The notes below the pieces were generated by a model that did no database searches, was not told where the DNA came from, and saw only the letters and a list, made by a program, of their open reading frames with translations. From the NCBI GenBank assembly GCA_002478565.1, contig DLPC01000023.1, positions 1 through 64,000 on the forward strand: a stretch of DNA of 64,000 bases, read 5' to 3'. Shown here piece by piece: positions 50,656-60,700 of this stretch. Source of the DNA: Flavobacteriales bacterium UBA7468. GTDB lineage: Bacteria > Bacteroidota > Bacteroidia > Flavobacteriales_D > Crocinitomicaceae. The first letter of the stretch is position 1. Each line of letters opens with the position of its first letter. Both the position numbers and the translations under genes were made by a program.

Positions 50656-51909
50656 TTATTGTTTGATCACTTTAATCGTGCTGTTATTTATATGCAAGTA
50701 GTAAACGCCTGCACTGAATTGTTGAAGTGAAATGCTCGGAGCAGTTCCATTTATCAGGGTTTTCCCTGCTGCGTTAGTCAAGGAGTAAGATGAATTTTGT
50801 TCAAGACCATTGATTTGAAGGAGATCTTGACAAGGATTTGGAGCAACTGTAACATTTGTAGTTAGCTCAGAAAGACCAGCTGATGAGCGCACGTCAAATA
50901 CGATGGTACCTGGTGAAACCCCGGTGTTGAATTGGTCGATTTCAGAGTTGTCTGGTGCAAAAACAAAAACTTTCCCCGTGGAGAAAAAATCGGTATTGGA
51001 TGCGTAAAGATTACCAGAGATTGGGTCTTGTGCGAGGTCGTAGAAATTTTCTGTGATGCCGTTTACTGGACCCACCCAAGACATGTTGATGAGGTTGTAG
51101 TCATTGAGGGTGTTTTCCATTGATATTTGATAAACTAAGTTGTCATCGCGTAATGCCGAGGTACCACATCCTGTCACGGCATTTGCTAAGTTCTGTGTAT
51201 TTACAACGCCATTCAATGAAATTTTTGAAACTGAAGCACCCGACCAATCTTTGTTGTTAACGGTAATTAATTCGTTGTTGTATAAAAACATGTTGTCTGG
51301 ATTTTTACCTTCCTGACCTAAGTCAATTTCGTTGCCATATTGCATTGAAACGAGATCGAGTTGACCAATCAATCCTTTCTCATTGCCCCACTCATAAGCA
51401 TTGTTAACGGCGACATAAACAGTATTACCCACCACAACAAGGTTCTGGCAAGCCCATTTAGGACCTACAACGGTATCAATGGCAGTAGTAAGTTGTAAAT
51501 TTGTTTTGTCGTAAACATGCAAATAAGAATTGTAGGTTTGGAGGTATTCTCCTCTTGTGGCTACAAGGTGGTTATTTGAAATGGCTAAATTTCTGACACC
51601 TGGGCAGCTGACACTTGTCAATTCTTGGTGTGAGTTGAGGTCAAATTTGAAAATTTTGCTATCCGCCGCAACATAATAGAAGTCTCCGTCGATCACGAGG
51701 TCGGAAGCGAAGCGCATGTTTTCGAGGGTGTCGACAACCGCATATTGCTGTGTGCTTGGATTGTAACTTCCAATGGTAACAGGTGTTAAAATTTGATTGG
51801 TTTGGTAGTCAAAATAACCTTCGTTAACGACTAAAACTTGGTGCACATAGTTTTGTGCCTGAAGTTGAAAGCTGGCAATTAAGCCTAAAAAAAATAATCC
51901 TTTTTTCAT
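50656..51909 (-). CDS. Riboswitch-controlled secreted beta-propeller (BtuG-like candidate) with T9SS sorting domain
   Basis: 417 residues with signal peptide (MKKGLFFLGLIASFQLQAQ). The mature part begins VHQVLVVNEGYFDYQTNQ and shows seven-blade-like repeats of the YncE/DUF5074 kind (FASDLVIDGDFYYVAADSK, NLAISNNHLVATRG, NLVVVGNTVYVAVNNAYEW, FLYNNELITVNNKDWSG). The last 65 residues are a T9SS sorting domain (VAPNPCQDLLQINGLEQN to IKVIKQ). A cobalamin riboswitch lies directly upstream. Bacteroides BtuG is a surface propeller of this general kind that captures B12 for BtuB; here T9SS anchoring would replace the lipoprotein anchor. The B12 role is inference from the riboswitch and fold. An ATG at 51972 is in the leader, without signal peptide. 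Confidence 0.82.
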   Translation of the reverse strand: MKKGLFFLGLIASFQLQAQNYVHQVLVVNEGYFDYQTNQILTPVTIGSYNPSTQQYAVVDTLENMRFASDLVIDGDFYYVAADSKIFKFDLNSHQELTSVSCPGVRNLAISNNHLVATRGEYLQTYNSYLHVYDKTNLQLTTAIDTVVGPKWACQNLVVVGNTVYVAVNNAYEWGNEKGLIGQLDLVSMQYGNEIDLGQEGKNPDNMFLYNNELITVNNKDWSGASVSKISLNGVVNTQNLANAVTGCGTSALRDDNLVYQISMENTLNDYNLINMSWVGPVNGITENFYDLAQDPISGNLYASNTDFFSTGKVFVFAPDNSEIDQFNTGVSPGTIVFDVRSSAGLSELTTNVTVAPNPCQDLLQINGLEQNSSYSLTNAAGKTLINGTAPSISLQQFSAGVYYLHINNSTIKVIKQ

Positions 51910-52020
51910 GTTTGTTAAAAAATTAGAAATTAAACAATGACATTGAAAAAAGTGGTGCAGCAAGACTCGCATTAAAATAGAGCCCGGCGATACCGACTTT
52001 AATCTGAAGTCTTCACGCTA

Positions 52021-52180
52021 TTCAAAGGCAAGTCTTCTGGCTCGTGTCCGTTTCAATTCGTCTTCCCGATTACTCAGTGACGCAGTGAATTGCATTTTAG
52101 ACACTTACAGCTGCAGATACAGCTCCGGATTTTCACCGGATTCCTTATTAAGTTTGACAAGCAAACACCTTAGAACGCCA
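52021..52180 (-). ncRNA. Cobalamin (B12) riboswitch aptamer
   Basis: Minus-strand leader with the ordered landmarks of the cobalamin class: an AAGGAATCCGGTGAAAATCC block (the conserved GGAAxxxGGTGxAAxxCC), then AGCTG and TGCAGCTGTAAG, TCACTGAG, ATCGGGAAGACG and finally GAGCCAGAAGACTTGCC. The order and spacing fit the AdoCbl-type aptamer. When cobalamin binds, expression of the downstream gene is expected to fall. The 110 nt between aptamer and ATG hold a small GACTT/AAGTC hairpin but no T-tract terminator, so the expression platform is unclear. Only one gene, the secreted propeller, lies downstream before a terminator. Confidence 0.93.
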
Positions 52181-52188
52181 CAAAGTTA
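52181..52188 (-). promoter_or_regulatory. -7 element (TAACTTTG) for the riboswitch transcript
   Basis: Minus-strand TAACTTTG, exact consensus, directly upstream of the aptamer; transcription would begin a few nt before the first aptamer stem. Confidence 0.6.
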
Positions 52189-52207
52189 AGTTTAATTTTG
52201 GATTCTA

Positions 52208-52237
52208 TTGTGATTCAGAAAGATTCCTTTATCTTTG
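52208..52237 (+). promoter_or_regulatory. Promoter for rpsO (TTG-N19-TATCTTTG)
   Basis: TTG at 52208-52210 and TATCTTTG at 52230-52237 with exactly 19 nt between: a textbook Bacteroidota promoter. It is divergent from the riboswitch promoter and leaves a leader of about 50 nt before rpsO. Confidence 0.75.
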
Positions 52238-52246
52238 CAGCCGTAT

Positions 52247-52261
52247 TGATCATGGTGATCA
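52247..52261 (+). promoter_or_regulatory. Inverted repeat in the rpsO leader, possible S15 autoregulatory site
   Basis: TGATCA-TGG-TGATCA, two copies of a 6-nt palindrome that can pair as a hairpin near the 5' end of the rpsO mRNA. S15 represses its own translation through leader structures in several bacteria, with structures that differ between lineages. Binding here is conjecture. Confidence 0.35.
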
Positions 52262-52294
52262 GTCTACATAATAATCATTTACAAAAATATTAGC

Positions 52295-52564
52295 ATGTAT
52301 TTAGATTCAGCAAAGAAGAAAGAAATCTTCGCAAAACACGGCGGTTCTGAAGCCAACACTGGTTCTACAGAAGGCCAAATTGCATTGTTCACTTTTCGTA
52401 TCAGCCACTTGACTGAGCACTTAAAAAAGAACCGCAAAGATTACGGTACACAACGCGCACTTCAACTTTTAGTTGGTAAGCGTCGTAGCCTTTTAGATTA
52501 CCTTAAGGCAAAAGATATCGAGAAATACCGTGCATTGATCAAAGAATTAGGGCTTCGTCGCTAA
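52295..52564 (+). CDS. rpsO: 30S ribosomal protein S15
   Basis: 89 residues, the standard size, with the family blocks FAKHGGSEANTGSTEGQIAL, RISHLTEHLKKNRKDY and LLVGKRRSLLDYLK. It binds 16S rRNA early in small-subunit assembly. As in many bacteria it is followed by pnp, with an intervening hairpin. Confidence 0.98.
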   Translation: MYLDSAKKKEIFAKHGGSEANTGSTEGQIALFTFRISHLTEHLKKNRKDYGTQRALQLLVGKRRSLLDYLKAKDIEKYRALIKELGLRR

Positions 52565-52592
52565 TCTTTTTATCAGCACAGTGAAATTTATG

Positions 52593-52633
52593 GGAGAGGG
52601 GGCTTCGATTACATCGAAAGCCCCCTCTTTGTT
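52593..52633 (+). terminator. Hairpin between rpsO and pnp (attenuating terminator or processing site)
   Basis: GAGGGGGCTTCGAT and ATCGAAAGCCCCCTC pair over 14 bp with one bulged A and a 3-nt loop, followed by TTTGTTT. The broken T-tract suggests partial termination; the long stem is also a good RNase III-type site like that between rpsO and pnp in E. coli. Confidence 0.7.
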
Positions 52634-52656
52634 TAAAAATTTGTAAATAAAGAAAG

Positions 52657-54807
52657 ATGAATATAGGAACAAGAAAGTCCATTATGACCGGCGGGAAAGA
52701 AATTTCTGTTGAAACCGGCAAATTGGCAAAGCAGGCCGATGGGTCTGTAGTGGTTCGCATGGGCGACACCATGTTGCTCGCAACTGTTGTTGCAGCGCCA
52801 GAGGCAAAAGAAGGAGTAGATTTTCTTCCGCTTACTGTAGATTATCGTGAAAAATATGCAGCAGCAGGACGTTTTCCAGGCGGTTTCTTCCGTCGTGAGG
52901 CACGCCCTTCTGAGACTGAAATTTTAGTCATGCGTTTGGTAGACCGCGCTTTGCGCCCGCTCTTCCCAGACGATTACCATGCAGAAGTTCAGTTAATGAT
53001 TCAATTGTTGTCATACGATGGCGTCAATAACCCTGATGCACTTTGTGGTTTTGCAGCATCTGCAGCTATCGCTGTTTCAAACATTCCATTTAATGGCCCA
53101 ATGTCTGAAGTACGTGTTGGACGCGTCAATGGTGAATTCATCATCAATCCAACAATGGCAGAAATGGCACAATCCGATATCGATTGCATCATTGCTGGTA
53201 CAGCCAAAGATATCAACATGGTTGAAGGTGAAATGCAAGAAATTTCTGAAGCAGAATTGGTGGAAGTGATCAAGTTGGCTCATACAGCCATCAAAGAACA
53301 GTGTCAATTTCAACTAGACCTTGCTGCAGAAATCCCAACGGCAAATCCGAAACGCGAGTATTCTCACGAAACACATGACGAAGCAGTTCGTGCACGCGTG
53401 TATGAATTAGCCATGGACAAGTGTAAAGATGTAGCGCGCATGGGCTTAGCCAACAAAGCAAAACGTACTGAGTTGTTCGATGCCATCAAAGCAGAAGTGA
53501 AAGCTGCCTTTACGGAAGAAGAACTCGAAACACAAGGGAAGTTTATTTCTCCTTACTTCTCTGAAGTGAAGAAAAAAGCGGTGCGTTGGGTAATGCTCAA
53601 CGAGCGCAAGCGCCTTGATGGTCGTAATTTTGACGAAATCCGTCCAATTTGGGCCGAGGTTGATTACCTGCCAATGGTACATGGTTCTGCCGTGTTTACC
53701 AGAGGTGAAACACAATCTTTAACGACCCTTACTTTGGGTGGTAAAATGGATGAGCAGCTCATCGACGGTGCTACCTTCCAAGGAACTGAAAAATTCTTAT
53801 TACACTACAACTTCCCTCCATTCTCAACTGGTGAAGCGAAGCCTTTGCGCGGAACTTCACGTCGTGAGATCGGTCACGGTAACTTAGCTTTGCGCGCGCT
53901 CAAGCCAGTGATGCCAGACGATTATGCTTATGCGGTTCGATTGGTTTCTGATATCCTTGAGTCAAACGGTTCGTCTTCAATGGCAACTGTATGTGCTGGA
54001 ACTTTAGCATTAATGGATGGTGGTGTGCCAATCAAAGCACCAGTTTCTGGGATTGCTATGGGCTTGGTTGCTGACGAAGGTAAATTTGCTGTGTTGTCTG
54101 ATATCCTTGGTGACGAAGATCACTTAGGTGACATGGACTTCAAAGTAACAGGTACTGCAAAAGGAATTACAGCATGTCAAATGGACATCAAAGTAGATGG
54201 TTTGCCATATGAAATCTTGATGCAAGCTCTTGAGCAAGCACGCGCTGGACGTTTGCATATTCTTGGTAAAATCACTGAGACTATTGCTACGCCGAACACT
54301 GAAATGAAGCCACAAACGCCACGTCTTGAAGCGTTCAACGTTCCAAACGAAATGATTGGTGCCATCATCGGACCTGGAGGAAAAATCATCCAAGGTCTAC
54401 AAAAAGAAACCAAAACAACCATTACCATCGAAGAATTACCAACAGGCGAAGGTCGTGTTCAAATCCTTTCGAACAACGGTGATGATATGGCAGAGGCAAT
54501 CCGCTTGATTCGTCAAATTGCTTTCCCTCCTCAAGTTGAGGATGGTGCAACTTACGAAGGTAAAGTGAAGTCTGTGAAAGAATTCGGTTGTTTCGTTGAA
54601 ATCGTACCAGGTACAGACGGCCTGATCCACATCTCTGAATTTGCTTGGGAAAAAACGGCAAAAATGGAAGATGTTGTCAAAGAAGGCGAAGTCTTGACAT
54701 TCAAAGTTATCGGGAAAGATCCGAAGACTAAAAAATGGAAATTATCTCGTAAAGTATTGTTGCCGCGTCCTGAGCGTCCTGCGCCAGAGCAAGCTCCAGC
54801 AGAATAA
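52657..54807 (+). CDS. pnp: Polynucleotide phosphorylase
   Basis: 716 residues: two RNase PH domains (about 10-140 and 325-460) around an alpha-helical domain, then KH (AFNVPNEMIGAIIGPGGKII, about 555-610) and S1 (EGKVKSVKEFGCFVEIVPG, about 628-695). Catalytic blocks such as FPPFSTGEAKPLRGTSRREI and GDEDHLGDMDFKVTGT are complete. The enzyme degrades RNA 3' to 5' using phosphate. Cotranscription with rpsO is likely, modulated by the hairpin between them. Confidence 0.98.
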   Translation: MNIGTRKSIMTGGKEISVETGKLAKQADGSVVVRMGDTMLLATVVAAPEAKEGVDFLPLTVDYREKYAAAGRFPGGFFRREARPSETEILVMRLVDRALRPLFPDDYHAEVQLMIQLLSYDGVNNPDALCGFAASAAIAVSNIPFNGPMSEVRVGRVNGEFIINPTMAEMAQSDIDCIIAGTAKDINMVEGEMQEISEAELVEVIKLAHTAIKEQCQFQLDLAAEIPTANPKREYSHETHDEAVRARVYELAMDKCKDVARMGLANKAKRTELFDAIKAEVKAAFTEEELETQGKFISPYFSEVKKKAVRWVMLNERKRLDGRNFDEIRPIWAEVDYLPMVHGSAVFTRGETQSLTTLTLGGKMDEQLIDGATFQGTEKFLLHYNFPPFSTGEAKPLRGTSRREIGHGNLALRALKPVMPDDYAYAVRLVSDILESNGSSSMATVCAGTLALMDGGVPIKAPVSGIAMGLVADEGKFAVLSDILGDEDHLGDMDFKVTGTAKGITACQMDIKVDGLPYEILMQALEQARAGRLHILGKITETIATPNTEMKPQTPRLEAFNVPNEMIGAIIGPGGKIIQGLQKETKTTITIEELPTGEGRVQILSNNGDDMAEAIRLIRQIAFPPQVEDGATYEGKVKSVKEFGCFVEIVPGTDGLIHISEFAWEKTAKMEDVVKEGEVLTFKVIGKDPKTKKWKLSRKVLLPRPERPAPEQAPAE

Positions 54808-54828
54808 TTCTCCGGATACCGTTAAATA

Positions 54829-54860
54829 ATAAAGGGTGGACTTCAATCCACCCTTTTTTT
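54829..54860 (+). terminator. Intrinsic terminator after pnp
   Basis: Stem AAAGGGTGGA / TCCACCCTTT with CTTCAA loop, followed by a run of T. Confidence 0.88.
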
Positions 54861-54932
54861 ATTGCTTTCTTTTTGAATTCCTTAACGTAATTTAACGGAC
54901 AAGTCTTAAATTTACAATTCAAACTATTTTAT

Positions 54933-57611
54933 ATGAAAAAAGGACTACTTTTTCTTCTTACTGTATTGAGCGTCAATGCATTCGCTCAAGCATTTGAATC
55001 TTTCAATTTCACAGGTTTAGCAACTGCCAATGGTTGGACAACCCACAGTGGAACTGCGGGTGAAATTTCAGCGCTTGCCACTGCTTCACAAACTGGAAAC
55101 AGTCTGAGTTATCCTGGTCTCCAAACATCAATAGGAAATCGCGTTTCGTTGGCAAGTGCTGGTACTGAAGATATCAATAAGCCATTTACAACTTCCGGAA
55201 CTTCAGGGTATTTTTCCTTTTTATTGAACGTTTCTAATACCACAGGATTAACCACCACAGGGGCTTATTTTATTGGTTTTGGTGGTACGGCTGGCGCGTC
55301 AGTTAGCATCTATTTTCCGCGCTTATTCATAAAGTCAGGAACCGCTGCAAATACATTTCAACTTGGTGTTTTAAATACTTCAGGTGGTGCAGGTGCAGTA
55401 GCCACATACATCACAACAGACCTTAATGTAGGTACAACCTATTTTGTGGTTGCAAAAGCTTCAGCACCAGCTGCCGCAGGAGTCATCACCGCATCTCTTT
55501 GGCTCAATCCAATTCCTGGAGCAGCCGAACCAGCTGCAGGTGCTGTTAATTCAGGAGGTACAAGTTCTTGGCCAACAAACGGTATCCAATCTGTTTACTT
55601 ACGACAAGCTGCAGGTACCGGAAATTATGAAATCGACGAAATCAGAGCAGGTGAAACCTGGGCTTCGGTAACGCCTAGTGCGGCAAGTTCTTGTGTCAGC
55701 TATAACACCATTTCAGCAATGGCTTGTAACAGCTATACACTCAATAACCAAACTTATACTACATCCGGTACTTACGTTCAAACCTTGGCAAATGCCAATG
55801 CGGCGGGTTGTGACTCCATTATTAATTTGAACTTAATGATCCACAATGCAACATCTTCCACACAAAATGTAACCTATTGTGGCCCATATACCTTGAATGG
55901 TCAAACATACACTGCATCAGGAACATATACGCAAAACTTACAAAACATTCACGGATGTGACAGCACGCTTACGCTCAATCTAAATTTAGTTGGTTCGATA
56001 ACCTATTATCAGGATTTAGATAACGACGGATACGGAAATGCCGCTGTTACGCAGTCTGGTTGTAGTCCTATAGCTGGTTATGTCACCAACTCGACAGACT
56101 GCAACGACAACAACAATCAAATCCACCCAGGAGCAGTAGATGTCGCAGGAAATGGTATTGATGAAGATTGTAACGGTTTTGATGCACCATTGCAAATAGG
56201 TATTTATCAATTTGCAGCTACTGTTGATTGTGCAACTCAAGATGTTGCAGCAACAAATGTGCCTGCAAACGTGACGTTCTCAAATTTTGACGCGCAAGGT
56301 ACTGCTTGTGCAGCAGGTGGTGGAGTATTTAATCGCAGTGGTTGGAATACAACAGCTATTCTCGATCTCAATCAATACAATCAATTTACAGTTTCGGGTA
56401 TTAATTGTACGAACCTGAACTTAGGAAAACTAGCTTTGAATCACCGAACAAGTTCAACAGGCGGTACTCCAACCATTTTTGTTCGTTCAAGCTTGGATAA
56501 TTACAGTTCAGATATTGACACCATAGCATCATCTTGGAATGGAAATGTGGCCTTGGCTGATACCGTCATTTTGCCTGCTGCTTTTGCAAACGTTTCAAGT
56601 GTCACCTTCCGCTTTTATGTCATCAATCAAGCCACCAGCACCTCGACTTTACGCATGGACAACGTATCGGTTTGGGGTAATCAGATTTCAATCACACCTC
56701 AGTTATTTTATGCAGACCAAGATGGCGACGGTTTTGGTGATGCAACATTGGATACCTTAGTGTGTAATCCTCCGGCGGGTTATGTGGCCAATAACACCGA
56801 TTGTAACGATGCTGATGCATTAGTGAATCCAAATACCATTTGGTATCAAGATTTAGACAATGATCAAGTTGGTAATACTGCTGTTACACAGACTTCATGT
56901 ACGCAGCCTGCAGGTTATGTACTTACAGATGGCGATTGCAACGACAACGATGCCAACATCACAGCTCCAACAATGTACTATGTTGACTTTGATCAGGATG
57001 GTTTCGGTGATGAAGCAACAGGTGCATTATTTTGTCAAGCTCCGGTTAATTTAATAGCCATCGGAGGTGACTGTGATGACAACAACAATGCCATCAATCC
57101 TGCCGCTACTGAAATTTGTGATGGCATTGACAACAATTGTAACGGACAAGAAGATGAAGGTTTGACTTTCTTAAATTATTATTTTGATGGCGATAACGAT
57201 GGTTACGGAATTGGTAATCCAACCGTTTCTTGTACGCCAATTACTGGTTATGCCACCCTCACCGGCGATTGTGATGACAGTAACAACGCGATCAATCCAG
57301 GGGCAGCTGACACTGAAGGAAATAATATTGACGAAAATTGCGATGGAGTCGATGGTGTTTTATTGGTGGAGACATTGTCTTTTGAAAGTTCAATAGCGCC
57401 AAACCCTACAAATGCAACAATTCAAATTACATTGAATAAAACGACTGCACTTCATGTTCAAATTACAGACCTAAACGGCAAGCTGTTGTCATCTTTAGCG
57501 ATAGAGCAAAAAGAAGTAACACTCGATCTTTCTACATTAGAAAACGGCGTTTATTTGATTACGCTTCAAAATGCGCAAAACAAAAACACACACCGTGTGA
57601 TCAAACAATAA
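54933..57611 (+). CDS. Secreted MopE-repeat protein with T9SS sorting domain
   Basis: 892 residues with signal peptide (MKKGLLFLLTVLSVNAFAQ). Residues 20-245 are a beta-sandwich, possibly carbohydrate- or surface-binding. Two Cys-containing repeats follow (ACNSYTLNNQTYTTSGTYVQ and CGPYTLNGQTYTASGTYTQN). Five MopE-type Asp-rich repeats are seen, each with (F/Y)xDxDxDGxG, a Cys about 12 residues on, GDCxDxN and INPxA; one is degenerate (DLDNDQVGN). MopE of Methylococcus binds copper and this repeat is called a putative metal-binding motif, with calcium also plausible. A sorting domain (IAPNPTNATIQITLN) ends it. Terminators flank the gene, so it is monocistronic. Confidence 0.85.
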   Translation: MKKGLLFLLTVLSVNAFAQAFESFNFTGLATANGWTTHSGTAGEISALATASQTGNSLSYPGLQTSIGNRVSLASAGTEDINKPFTTSGTSGYFSFLLNVSNTTGLTTTGAYFIGFGGTAGASVSIYFPRLFIKSGTAANTFQLGVLNTSGGAGAVATYITTDLNVGTTYFVVAKASAPAAAGVITASLWLNPIPGAAEPAAGAVNSGGTSSWPTNGIQSVYLRQAAGTGNYEIDEIRAGETWASVTPSAASSCVSYNTISAMACNSYTLNNQTYTTSGTYVQTLANANAAGCDSIINLNLMIHNATSSTQNVTYCGPYTLNGQTYTASGTYTQNLQNIHGCDSTLTLNLNLVGSITYYQDLDNDGYGNAAVTQSGCSPIAGYVTNSTDCNDNNNQIHPGAVDVAGNGIDEDCNGFDAPLQIGIYQFAATVDCATQDVAATNVPANVTFSNFDAQGTACAAGGGVFNRSGWNTTAILDLNQYNQFTVSGINCTNLNLGKLALNHRTSSTGGTPTIFVRSSLDNYSSDIDTIASSWNGNVALADTVILPAAFANVSSVTFRFYVINQATSTSTLRMDNVSVWGNQISITPQLFYADQDGDGFGDATLDTLVCNPPAGYVANNTDCNDADALVNPNTIWYQDLDNDQVGNTAVTQTSCTQPAGYVLTDGDCNDNDANITAPTMYYVDFDQDGFGDEATGALFCQAPVNLIAIGGDCDDNNNAINPAATEICDGIDNNCNGQEDEGLTFLNYYFDGDNDGYGIGNPTVSCTPITGYATLTGDCDDSNNAINPGAADTEGNNIDENCDGVDGVLLVETLSFESSIAPNPTNATIQITLNKTTALHVQITDLNGKLLSSLAIEQKEVTLDLSTLENGVYLITLQNAQNKNTHRVIKQ

Positions 57612-57645
57612 GCATGTAACAATTAGCAATTTATATCGTCTCCTA

Positions 57646-57671
57646 TAAAGCCACCTTCGGGTGGCTTTTTG
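57646..57671 (+). terminator. Intrinsic terminator after the MopE-repeat gene
   Basis: Stem AAAGCCACC / GGTGGCTTT with a TTCG tetraloop and T-tract. Confidence 0.88.
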
Positions 57672-57710
57672 TTACCCAAAACTTTGTACTTTTATTTCAA
57701 ATAAGCTTAC

Positions 57711-60700
57711 ATGAAAAAATTACTATTTCTTCTCCTTCCATTTGGCGCTTTTAGTCAATACTTTCAACAAGAGGTCTCTTATAAAATTGAGGTTAAACTC
57801 GATGATAAAAAACATCAACTTACAGGTTTTGAAACCTTGGTGTACAAAAATAACTCACCTCAAACCCTCACCTTTATTTACATGCATGTTTGGCCAAATG
57901 CATACAAAAATGACCAAACAGCCCTTGCAGAGCAACTCAAACGCACTGAAAAGGATAAAATAGGGAATGCAGATCCGAAAGATTTAGGTTCAATTGATGG
58001 ACTAGATTTTAAAGTTAATGGCCAAGTTGTAAAATGGGAATTCACACCTGTTCACCAAGATATTGTGCGCATTGATTTACCAAAAGCATTAGCTCCGGGT
58101 GAAAGTATCACCCTAACCACACCATTTCAAGTCAATATTCCTTCGGGCTCTATTTCAAGATTAGGTCATATCGGGCAATCTTACCAGATTACACAGTGGT
58201 ATCCAAAACCTGCAGTCTATGATCAAAATGGTTGGAATGAAATGCCATACTTGAATCAAGGCGAATTTTATTCAGAGTACGGAAGTTTTGATGTAGCAAT
58301 CACTGTTCCTGCTAATTATGTCGTCGGTGCCACCGGAGAACTACAAACAGCGTCAGAAATTGCTTTTTTAGATCAAAAAGTACAGCAAAGTGCTAAGAAG
58401 CTAGAGTCGCTTTTAGCTGAAACAGAATCCAACAAAAAAAACAGTTCATTTCCAGAGTCGGCCTCTGAGTGGAAAACCATTCGCTATACCCAAGATCGCG
58501 TGCATGATTTCGCTTGGTTCGCGGACAAGCGTTTTCTTGTATTAAAGGGCTCTGTAGAATTGCCTCATTCGAAAGAAACGGTTACCACCTGGGTAATGTT
58601 TACCCCGCAAAATGCCAAACTTTGGGCCAATTCACTCGAATACTTACATGACGGGACTTACTATTATTCACTTTGGAATGGTGATTATCCATATAAGCAT
58701 GTAACGGCAATAGACGGTACAATTAGTGCTGGTGGTGGCATGGAATATCCTATGATTACCGTAATTGGCAACGCTAGCAACAAAGAAGAATTAGAGGTAG
58801 TTATTGTGCATGAAGTGGGGCATAATTGGTTTTACGGAATTTTAGGCTCTAACGAACGCGTTCATGGTTGGATGGACGAGGGCCTAAACACGCTCAATGA
58901 AATGCGTTATGTCCAAACTAAATACCCGGACAACACTCGCTTTTCAGACATGGTTGCCGGGGGGCGTTTCCACCTCAATGACCTCGATCACCACGATTCC
59001 GGAGACATCATGTATCGCACGCTCGCTAGTTTTGGCCTCGATCAGCCGCTAGAGACACACTCAGATGATTTTTCGAGCATGAACTACGGTGCAATCATGT
59101 ATCAAAAAACTGGTGTGGTTTTTTATTACCTCATGGACTACCTTGGTGCTGAAAATTTTGACGCAGCGATGTCTGCATACTACCAACAATGGAAATTCAA
59201 GCACCCACAACCCGCCGACCTTCGCAACGTATTGGAAACCCAAACGGGTAAAGATCTGGGTTGGTTGTTTGAAGACCTCATTCAAACCACAAAGCACCTC
59301 GATTACAAAATCAAATCGGTTCAGCTATCAGAAACGGGTAGCGAAATTAAGTTAGCCAATAAGGGTCAGGTGAATGGTCCAGTTGAAGTGAATATTTTTG
59401 GGGAAAATGGTTTGCTTGAAACCGTATGGGCAGAACCCGGGCAAAAATCCGTGACAGCAAACACCAAATTCAGTCAAATCACTAAAGTTGAAATAGACCG
59501 CAACAACGACATCCCTGAACTCAACCGCCAGAATAACCTTTGGGTAAAAGAGCAGTTGTTTCATAAAGTTGAGCCTTTGCGCGCAGAATTCTTATTTGGC
59601 GATCACGAAAAGGATCAAACGACTTTCTTCTGGACCCCAATGCTAGGTGGTAATGCTTACGATGGCCTGATGGCCGGTGTCACTATTCACAACATTGGTT
59701 TGGCACCAAAGAAATTCACCTATTTAGTGAGTCCGATGCTCAGTACTACACGTTTGGTCAATCCAATGCAGACATCACGCTTGCGACCTGTGGGTATAGC
59801 TGAGTTTTCTTACCAGATTTTACCAACCAAAGCCATTGAGCTCATGCGTTTCGGCTTATCAGTTAAATCATTTAGCACAAGTCGTGAATACAACCAATAT
59901 TACCTTGCCTTTTCACCTTATATTTCAATCAATTTTGGTGAAAGAAAAGCACGTCATGCCATTCATAATGATTTATTGATTCAAGGTATTTGGAATTCGA
60001 CTAATGGATTCGGCAATGGACGAGGCGCTTTTGTACAACATATGCTGAACTACCGCAAGCCAGCTTATCAATTACAATGGACCAATCGCTATGAATATTT
60101 TCAAGATTATACAAATGCTGTCGATGTTTCTTTCGGAGAATCCGTTTCAAGAATCTGGACCAACCTCAATCAAACTTTTTCTTACCGTTTAGCAGAGATG
60201 GATCGTAAAGTTGAGTTCAATATTTTTGGTGGTTATACTCTTGCATATCAAAATGTTACATTAAACAATCCTTCTGATAGGTTCTTTTGGTCTATGAATG
60301 GTTTGCAAGGGCAGCAAGATTTATTTTTAGAAGATTATAATTTTGGGCGCTCGGAGCTAAGCGGTTTTTGGTCACAGCAACGCATGGATCGCCATGGCCA
60401 ATTCCACACAGGTAACTCAGCAGGAAGCAATATCAATTGGTTGAGCTCTGCTACACTCTATGCACAATTACCAATCAAACCAAATTTATTTGGTGTTTTT
60501 GCCGACTTCGGCTTAGCACGTGGTGTCTTTCAAACAGTCGACACCTATTACAATGCAGGTATTGCGCTCAGAATGGGTAAAGTTTTTGGGGTTTATTTCC
60601 CATTAGTTTATGGCAATAGTAATTATTCAGGCAATCTTTTCAACAATTATGCGCAAAATATTCGCTTTAGCCTTCGCATCAATATTGTCAACCGACTCAG

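Noticed and set aside
51910..51972. In-frame ATG at 51972 as start of the propeller gene
   Set aside because: It would place 21 residues without signal-peptide character before a clear signal peptide and lies within the riboswitch leader.
55980..57350. Repetitive DNA resembling a direct-repeat array
   Set aside because: The periodicity comes from MopE protein repeats; units vary in length and sequence and there are no identical repeats with spacers, so it is not CRISPR.
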